This document shows positions 55,999-64,000 of a stretch of 64,000 nucleotides of DNA, piece after piece. The stretch lies in the NCBI RefSeq assembly GCF_035046505.1, contig NC_089829.1:6827156-6891155 (forward strand), in the 5' to 3' direction. The position numbers were made by a program, and so were the translations under genes. The stretch's first letter is position 1. Every line of letters begins with the position of its first letter. The stretch is from Tiliqua scincoides (lineage: Eukaryota > Chordata > Lepidosauria > Squamata > Scincidae). The notes below the pieces were generated by a model. That model ran no database searches, was not told the origin of the DNA, and saw only the letters and a program-made list of their open reading frames with translations.

Positions 55999-58547
55999 GT
56001 GGGACACAGCCAATGATGCAGGTTGTGCGCTGGCAAGACCCAGAAGCTACTTCTGGGCCATGCATCATATTGCCCTGCAGCTTCCCAGTTGCGGCGGGCC
56101 AGGGCCCCACCACAGACAACGAGGTGGGTCACAAAGATAAGGGAAAACCATTGCCCAAGACTGTTTCTGATACTGCAATAAATCTGTTAGTCTTTAATAT
56201 GCAGCAAGACTGCTTTTTTTGGTGGAACCTTCGCACAAGGGGGATGCAAGGACTCTCTAGTAAACTGCCTCTCCACCTGCCCCCACTTCCATTGCTGAAC
56301 CTGTTGCTGAATCATAAGCTAATTAAAATAAAACTGTCATCCTGACTCTATATACATCCAGGAGGCACATGCTTTTGTTCAATTCACATCAGCTGCACAG
56401 AGCATAATCCTCAGACTCTGTAAGACAACATGAAGATAACTTAAAACTTTTCAGTTCAATGATTCGGGTGTGGCCTTCTTCAGAAATTTACCTTTGTGAT
56501 TTAAACACAGGCTAAGGGAATGACAACTTGTATGCAGAAGGGTGCTGGAGTTCCCAGTGGAGTGACATAGGTAAAATAAAGAAACAGGTTTAACCCACAC
56601 AGGTTTAAACACAGGTTTAACCCCTAGATGTTACCCACTGAGGTCAGAGGAGAGTACTAGGGTCTTCGGTCTGTAATGTCCAGAAACATTCTTTTTCTGC
56701 CAGTGTCTCACAATTGCATTGTGTCTCTGTAGGAAAGACCCCCACCCTCCGATCAGTGTGGCAAGCTTAAAACTGTACAAAACGAGAATTGTGATCATAA
56801 ACAACAATACTTAACAATGGCCATGGAAAACAATACCCTCCGATCAGTGTCATTAACTCCGTAATGCGGTAGAAAAAATGGCTGGACTTTATTCAGGCCA
56901 GAAGTAATAGAATCAAACGTTGTACTCAGTTCCAGCTGGGCTATTTTATGTTTTCTAAGCCTACCCACCTAAAAGTTAACTCCCTCAAAACCCCTTCCAC
57001 AATAACCTTTCCATTCATATATTTGTTTTGCATTGCGGGGGGTTCACAAAGGGAAGAGCTGTCCTCTCCCAAGCCTGGCTTGTAATCCCTCTCGGAGGAA
57101 GAGCTGTGCTGCAGGTTAAGAATTTTTCTTGACCTGGGCCTACGTGACTTGCCAGAGGCTCCTTCCCAACAATCCCCCATTGTTACGAAAAGTCTTATTG
57201 CTCCCCAGAGATTTACGGTGGGATTGTTCTGTTCGCACCTCTGATCCATCACTGGGCTTTAACAATTGCTGGGAGCAGCCAGCCAGCCCAAACTGCCTGG
57301 CTCAGCGGTCAAAAAGCAGGCAAGCCTGCCAATTCTCAAGCTGACACTCACATCTTGCACGACTGCCTCCGACTGCCCAGCCAGACTGCCAGATCTTGGG
57401 TTTTGGAAGGCCCAAGACCTTTCAGAGGCTCTCCTTTGCTGCCTCTTCCATCCATATAAAACCTAATCTGTTCTGCAGGAATGCTGCATCACATTCCTCC
57501 AATGCAGGAATGCTGCATCACTTCCTCCAATTCCTCCAAAAGGGCAGGGAGGGGGGATTACAAAGTGATGCAGCAGTAGGAATGTTGGGAGATCGGCTGC
57601 AATCATTATTTACAACTCTGCTTTAACAAGCATTTTGCTCAGTCCAAGATCGCAAGCACACTGGCCACTTTTCCTTTTCCAACACTAGGGTTTCCCCCTA
57701 TCTACCCCCTTCCCGTGCAGCTCCACCCCTCCGGCCCCAGAGTTTTGAGGTCATTCAGTCATAGGCAACAAGGTGACATCATTTGTTTCTGCCTGGTGAC
57801 ATCACCAGGCTCCACCTCCCCAGATTTGCTCCACCCTCCATGTTCCTTGCACACAGTGAAACAACTGGATTGAGGTCTGAACTCCAACAAAACCAGAGGA
57901 CACTAACACATTTTTCAGAAATCTCCACCGTTTTGCACAAAAGGCAAAAATCAGAACGACTATAGGGCAAAATAATGAAAACATGGTTCCCTGTCACCTA
58001 GGGGCTCACAGTCTAGACAAGGGGACAAGAGATATCCAGTATCTTCCATGCACAGCCAGTATACAAAGGGAGTACTGGAGGCGAGCACTGGTTCACTGGC
58101 AAGGGATGCACACACATGCTGGCAGTGGGCCGCAGAATTTGGGGCTACTTAAGGTTTTGACTTATTTTTATTTATTTTTCACATTTTTATACCGCCCTTC
58201 CTTCCAGGAGCTCAGGGTGGTGACATGGTTCCTTCCCTCTTTCGGTCCCACGACCATTCTGTGAGGTAGGTTAGGCCGAGATAGAGTGACTGGTCCAAGG
58301 TCACTCAGGAAGCTTAATGGCTGACTGAGAATTTGAACCTGGCTCTTTCATGTCTAAGTCCAGCACCAGAATCACTATGCCATCCTGACTCTTAGGTTGA
58401 GCCTGCAGCCTAGTCTTTGTCCCAGAAACCCTAGGTACATCTCTAGTGCCTAATGAGGCTAGTCCACATTGAGTCTGCTGAATTCCTCCACTTTAACTTA
58501 GAACTGCTACACATTGGGGCTGTTTCCCCTGGGGGCTGGGGATAAGA
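55999..58547. other. Unassigned intergenic sequence
   Basis: No exon recognised. A 103-codon minus-strand frame (56941-57252) has no familiar domain. ATGCTGCATCAC with flanks is duplicated near 57480-57530. The segment 58165-58345 resembles an old LINE 3' end (ATACCGCCCTTCCTTCCAGG, then GTCACTCAGGAAGCTTAATG). Confidence 0.4.
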
Positions 58548-59002
58548 ATAGGCCCTCAGTTTGGCTGTACTTGTTGTAAGAGGCGACTAAACAGCCACCG
58601 GGTCGATGGGACTCGTCAGCCTGGAAAGGCAGCTCATCTGAGAGAAGGAAAACTCTGACCCCAAACCTCCACTGCCTTGTGGCTACATCCAGTTATGGAA
58701 GAGGCTTCAGGAGTCAACCTCGAGGCAAAATCCGGAGCTGGAGTCCCTGAGGCAGTTCATGGCTGAACACAGTCATGTTCTGGCAACTCCTGCGACGCCG
58801 CTGGAACCAACCATATTGGCTTCTACCTTTCCATTGGACCATTTCAGCGACATGAAGAGGGGGGATTTGCTGCACGGGTAACAGCCTATCCTCCATACCT
58901 ACTTTACCCAGGCTTCGCGCACTGGAGAGGACACTCTGTTCCAGAACCACCATTCAGAGCGCGATACTATAGTCTTCCGAGACTGAAGGATGCCAACAAC
59001 GA
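58548..59002 (+). mobile_element. Short LINE-tailed non-autonomous element, copy 2
   Basis: Near full-length sister of 42588-43052: starts GGCCCTCAGTTTGGCTGTAC, contains GTAAGAGGCGACTAAACAGC, and ends GAGCGCGATACTATAGTC, then TTCCGAGACTGAAGGATGCC. The last 60 bases parallel the 3' end of the LINE at 47450-47525. Confidence 0.8.
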
Positions 59003-59892
59003 ACGCTACACATGACAGATTTGGCAATCTACGATTTATTCTTTACTCCTTCCCCACAATCTCTATTTTGATGACAATTAGAACTATAAGCACATTCATA
59101 TAATCTCTATCATGTACCCTTTTTGAAAAAAAAACAAAAAGGGCATATCATTTGCCTACAATGACATGAACATGTGTCCCAACCACACAGACAGCATAAC
59201 ATGGGACTAGCACTTTCCTCCAACCATGCAGGAAAGAGGAAGGAAAAGAAGGATATTAGGCCTGGGCCTATCCTGTAATGACTTCATGAATGATGTGGCA
59301 GTTGCACATGTTTTGCTAACGGAAATAAGCCCGTGTTGCGCATAACTCGAGCTCAGTTGCTTGACATGGCACAATGTACCCATTCAAGGTCTGAAAATGG
59401 CACATTTTGACCCTTTTCTTCCAAAAATAGTTGACATAAAGATGAGCACATAACCACAGTTCTGCTAGGCCATGAGTCGTGGCTGTCACATTGCAAGTTT
59501 CCCCACTTTGACCCCACATCATCGACACCCACCAGCAACTCACCATGTGACAGGATCATCGACCTTCCCAGATGGGCCTGGAGTCCCAAGCAATCAACAT
59601 CAGTCTTCACAGGACTCCTGAAATCCATCCCAGACATCTGTGACCTCACAACATTGTGCCATGTTGGGGGGAAAAATATCCACCTTCTGACAAGTTGAGG
59701 ATCGCTGGATTGCGTCTTTCTAGCAAGTTCTCCTTGCTGATAAAATTGAGGATGGGGAGGACTCCTATATGGATACAAATGCCTTTGACACAGAGGTGGG
59801 CAGAGTTCGGTTGGGGGGTGGACGGGATATCCGGCCTGTAAGAGCCTCAGTCACCTGGTAGCTCCTTCTCCATTGTAACAATCTGTTCCTAC
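59003..59892. other. Unassigned intergenic sequence
   Basis: A 141-codon minus-strand frame (59353-59778) is the longest unexplained one nearby, but no domain, splice context or terminal repeats support it. Confidence 0.35.
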
Positions 59893-60303
59893 AGCAACTG
59901 TTACCCTGCACATGCCTGATCTCGTCTGATCTCGGAAGCTAAGCAGGCTCAGGCCTGGTTAGTACTTGGATGGGAGACCGCCTGGGAATACCGGGTGCTG
60001 TAGGCTTATACCATGATCTCGGAAGCTAAGCAGGGTCAGGCCTGGTTAGTACTTGGATGGGAGACCGCCTGGGAATACCGGGTGCTGTAGGCTTATACCA
60101 TGATCTCGGAAGCTAAGCAGGGTCAGGCCTGGTTAGTACTTGGATGGGAGACCGCCTGGGAATACCGGGTGCTGTAGGCTTATACCATGATCTTGGAAGC
60201 TAAGCAGGGTCAGGCCTGGTTAGTACTTGGATGGGAGACCGCCTGGGAATACTGGGTGCTGTAGGCTTATACCATAGTCTTTCGAGACTGAAGGTTGCCG
60301 ACC
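59893..60303 (+). mobile_element. 5S rRNA-derived tandem SINE, complete, four units
   Basis: A clean complete copy: head CAACTGTTACCCTGCACATG then CCTGATCTCGTC, four 5S bodies, tail ATACCATAGTC, hairpin loop TTCG, and GACTGAAGGTTGCC. The units are nearly identical, so it is probably young. Confidence 0.93.
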
Positions 60304-60741
60304 ATAATCTGTTCCTTAAACCTTTCTTCTGTGCACATCCACACACAGCAATTTGTGTGTATGCGCACAGAAGACAAAGGGCACGTCATCTGGCAACTGT
60401 GCTAAGACGGAGCATGTTGGAGTCACATCTTGTCTGGGAGCAGTGCAGGTCCAAAAAACCTGGCTGAAAGCAGGAGAGAAAGCAAGAAAGGAACACAGGC
60501 TAATGTCCTCTACAAAAATTACGAGCATAAACACACACGGTTCTCTGTTTGAGTCCTGCAATATGACCCTCAGGACCAAACATTTGGTCTCCTCCATTGT
60601 GACATGTCCCTGACATCTGAGTCACAGCCAAGACCCACAGGCCATAAACTGGTTCACATAAATTAGAGGACAGTCAAAGATACCTTAAGATCCATCTCAG
60701 CCACTTGCAACTTGAAGCTTGATAATCAAGACGCCAACTTA
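60304..60741. other. Unassigned intergenic sequence
   Basis: A 93-codon minus-strand frame at 60316-60597 has no recognised family. Confidence 0.35.
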
Positions 60742-60932
60742 GGGCGCAATCCTAACCCCTTATGCCAGTGCTTTCCAGTACTGGCATAGCGGTACCAATG
60801 GGACATGTGCTGCATCCTGCAGTTGGGTGTCACTCACAGAGGCCTCCTCAAAGTAAGAGGATGTTTGTTCCCTTACCTCCGAGCTGCATTGCCCTTACGT
60901 CAGTGCTTATGTCAGGGGTTAGGATTGCGCCC
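60742..60932. mobile_element. PIF/Harbinger-like MITE
   Basis: GGGCGCAATCCTAACCCC ... GGGGTTAGGATTGCGCCC inverted ends, flanked by TTA at the left and TAA at the right. Confidence 0.7.
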
Positions 60933-63206
60933 TAAGTTATTTATAGGGTGCTTAACCAGGGCTGCTTGGTAAGATCACATCACCCCAATTCATTCCTGAA
61001 TTGCATTGCTTGTCCGTTTGTTCTGGGCTCAGTTCACAATGTTGCTTATGACCCTGAAAGCCCTAAATGGTTTGGGACATGCAGGGCAGCCCAAGAACTG
61101 TTGTCTGAGGCAGCATGCCAAAGGCCATACTCCTTACCTGGTGATGTGCCAGCTACTTGACTCTCTTTTCCTGGACTAGAAAAGGAAGAGGGGGATGGAG
61201 CAGAAGAAGCATGAAGGAAAGGAGAGTCGCTCTAGGCTACCACTCTTCTCTTCCACTCCACTGTCTACTTCCTTTCCCACACCAGGAAGTGAAAGGAAGG
61301 GGAGCGGCACTGGAGATGAGTGGGTGGACAAAGGGGTGCCAATGAGGCAGCCATCTCAATTGGCCTAACAAATGGGCCAATCCTGGGGTCATGGATATCT
61401 TAGTCTCCTCAGATGTGTGCCTTCCTATGTACTTTTGACAATTCCAGTCTTGTTCTGGGTGCCATTCTGCTGAGAGGCATAATGAGCACTGACCAGCAGC
61501 AGAACCTTTTTGGTGGTGCTGCCGACCTTGGAGAAAGCCCTCTCTGTTGATGTTTGGACGGTCCCTATCCTAGAGGCCTGGGGACAGGTTAAAACCTGAC
61601 TTTTTAAATTCAAGTTTCGGTGGAGAGGTAGGCTTGTCAGCTCTGATAGGAGCGATTCCTGGAGACTTTCCAACCTGATCGTGCTGGAAATCCTTGAAGG
61701 CCTTGCTCAAACCTCCAGGCTTGCTTTCAGTAGTCATCTGGCGATTGATGCTGATTTCTGGAGACTCTGGACCAGTCTTGAAGAGTCAGAAATCCTTCTA
61801 TAGTGGAGGAAGGCAACCAGTAGCTCACAAGCTACTGGTAGCCCTTATGCCTGTTTCAGATAGCTCGCAGCAGACAAAGGGCTGCAGCCACCTCCTCTAC
61901 AACTGACTGTCCTGCAGCTGGTCACTTGGGAGGGAAGGAGGAACTCCTTGCTTGCTTGCTTGTCCCTCTCCATGTGGTGTGCATGATTGTGGCGGGCTTC
62001 TCTCTCCGACTCTCTCCTCCTGGCCGGTGGTGTTTAAAGGAAGGAAGAGCCGAGTGAGGATTCTATCAGTAAGGAACTCAGGGGGGCACCTTTGGGGGTG
62101 AGAGATCTGGGGGCTGATTGTGTTTTTCCTTTACCACTGCTCTGTTACGTGAAAATCCCCTTTTCTCTTCCAAGTTGTGATTTTATGGACTAAAATATCA
62201 TGCAGGCCTAAAACTTCTCATACAGGCCACAAAGGAGTCAAGTCACAAGCATTTCTCTAAGGACACTGGAAGAGTAAATCCATTGTTTAAATGTCTTTAT
62301 GGTTTAAGTCAATCACTGAATATGCAAACACCTTAGGGGAGAAAACTCTAGCAACAAAGGCTCTAGCAGCAAAGACTCCAGCAGCAAAGTCTAAATCATT
62401 GTATTACCTAACCTCCACCTAAATCATTGCTTATTGTTAACTCAATCACTGCTAAGCTATATCTTGACTCCAAATTCCCTGCAGTGGCAACAGAAAGCAA
62501 GCTACACCCCAGTGTGTGTAGTGAGCATAGGCATCCAGAAGGCCACATCCGGGTCATTCAGGTCAGCAAAAACCCTTGTTATCTAGCCTGCGATCCTGAA
62601 GTTTCCAAAAGGTTAATATAATAATTCCCCTTAAAACATAACAGCCCTTTTTGGTTACAGCTGTGTGTGGGCTACTCACCTCTGTTGGCTCTGAGATCCC
62701 TGTTCCATGTTAATTTACATGGTGAGTGAATGAGTGCGCTACAGTCCAGGAATGGGGCTGAGCTGTGTTGCTCCTGGACTGATGGTGTTTTTCTGAGAAG
62801 ATCCTGGGGTGAAAAAGAGAAAAACGATTTGATTTTACCACTGCTATGTGGGCTATTCTGGGTTCTGTTTTAGCTTATAATTTAAACCAGAGCTTAATAG
62901 GAACATGCTTTGGATGGCAGGAACATGGAGCTGCCTTTGTGTGTGTGTGTGTGTGTGCAGAGTGCAGTGCATTTTGGGCAGCACCCTTGGGTGTCTCCTT
63001 GGCTTCTGGAATACCTGGGTGTCTCCTGGGTGCTTAAAAGGCAAACAGATGGTGTGTTTCAGCTTTCATACACCCTAAGGAGCTGGTGGCTGGGCCAGTA
63101 GCAAGAATGGCCAAGGTTATTTTTCATGGCTGTTATGTTTGTGTTGCCATTTCATCACAGAGCTTTGCACTCATTTCTGACTCCTCCTGAGATATCACCT
63201 CTCTAG
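60933..63206. other. Unassigned intergenic sequence
   Basis: No gene recognised. A short CTAGCAGCAAAG-type tandem lies at about 62345-62390, and a (TG)n run at about 62937-62958. Confidence 0.4.
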
Positions 63207-63672
63207 TTGTTGGCAACCTTCAGTCTCGAAAGACTCTGGTATCGCGCTCTGAATGGTGGTTCTGGAACAGCGTCTAGTGTGGCTGAAAAGGCCGATTTGG
63301 GAGTGACAATCCCTTCCACACCGGGAGCAAGTGCAGTCTGTCCCTGGTCTGTCTCCCTGGCTATGGGCCTTCCTTCTTTGCCTCTTTGCCTCAGTCTGTT
63401 GGCCAAGTGTCTCTTCAAACTGGGAAAGGCCATGCTGCATAGCCTGTCTCCAAGTGGGCCGCTCAGAGGCCAGGGTTTCCCACTTGTTGAGGTCCATCCC
63501 GAAGGCCTTCAGATCCCTCTTGCAGATGTCCTTGTATCGCAGCTGTGATCTACCTGTAGGGCGCTTTCCTTGCACGAGTTCTCCATAGAGGAGATCCTTT
63601 GGGATCCGGCCATCATCCATTCTCACAACATGACCGAGCCAACGCAGGCGTCTCTGTTTCAGCAGTGCATAC
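63207..63672 (-). mobile_element. LINE 3' end (same family as 46935), least broken copy
   Basis: Minus strand: YALLKQRRLRWLGHVVRMDD, then GELVQGKRPTGRSQLRYKDI, WETLASERPTWRQAMQHG, and CSRCGRDCHSQIGLFSHTRR-C, then the hairpin tail at 63207-63240. Open over the whole fragment. Confidence 0.9.
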
Positions 63673-64000
63673 AGGTAGTGGATTCCACAGGTAATGTTGT
63701 TCCTTGCATACTTGCAACCTTTTGGTGGACATCCATCTACATCAGCCATTTTCAATCTTTTTCAGCTCATGGCACACTGACAAGGCACTAAAATTGTCAA
63801 GGCACACTACAGTTTTTTACTTACATTAAATTACTACATTACAATTAATCTTAAATTAACAAAATTAATACAATTAAATCATTACATGACCAAAAAATTC
63901 ACAACAAGCTAGGAAAGGGAAGTATATGTGGTTTCTGAAAAGGAGGAAAAAATGTTTTGAAGTCATTGAAAACATTGAAAAATGTTGAGAAGAGGAGAGA
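63673..64000. other. Unassigned, probably repeat, at the right edge
   Basis: TTTCAATCTTTTTCAGCTCA, then TGGCACACTGACAAGGCAC, looks like the start of a dispersed DNA-element family, cut by the window edge. Confidence 0.4.

Noticed and set aside
59353-59778. 141-codon minus-strand frame
   Set aside because: No recognisable domain, splice sites or flanking repeats; length alone is not convincing.
60670-60730. Short minus-strand exon (FKLQVAEMDLK)
   Set aside because: The acceptor is weak and the open stretch is too short to support.

Overview
The window looks like a squamate reptile genome, probably a gecko- or skink-like lizard. The evidence is a repeat set dominated by squamate CR1 LINEs with a GTTCTTAT-type 3' end, many hAT and PIF-like MITEs, tRNA-derived SINEs, and seven arrays built from 5S rRNA pieces. 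Roughly half or more of the sequence is recognisably transposon-derived. I saw no intact autonomous element and no retrovirus, LTR element or Polinton.

Two host genes can be rebuilt exon by exon and they converge tail to tail. CALML6 (plus strand, coding exons from 18604 to 23441) encodes a calmodulin-like four-EF-hand protein. TMEM52 (minus strand, start codon at 39429, stop at 26279) encodes a 214-residue single-pass membrane protein with a signal peptide and two PPxY motifs, preceded by a TATA box and GC boxes in a CpG-rich promoter. From memory this pair has the same order and orientation as at human 1p36.33 (GNB1, CALML6, TMEM52, CFAP74). That predicts GNB1 to the left and CFAP74 to the right, but I could not recognise an exon of either.

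Layout: 1-18.6 kb is intergenic and repeat-rich (5S arrays, three sibling hAT MITEs, a MER2-like Tigger with a nested hAT, CR1 fragments). 18.6-23.4 kb is CALML6, with a 10-unit 5S array in its first visible intron. 23.4-26.3 kb is the short gap between the two 3' ends and contains a block with unusually well-preserved CpGs. 26.3-39.6 kb is TMEM52, with three 5S arrays in introns 2 and 3. 39.6-64 kb is repeat-rich flank with a duplicated copy of TMEM52 exon 3, a few exon-like segments, an L1-like LINE broken by a short nested element, and several 3' ends of one LINE family.

The most interesting system is the partnership between that LINE family and the 5S arrays. The LINE reading frame ends in ATA CCA TAG followed by a very short hairpin-bearing 3' end. 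The same end closes every 5S array whose end is visible, and a variant of it closes a third, about 460-bp element. The 5S elements are multimers of an 87-bp unit (2 to 10 copies) in which every unit keeps the 5S internal promoter boxes and the first bases of the LINE tail but lacks a T-run terminator. This looks like a multimeric 5S-derived SINE family using the LINE's 3' end.
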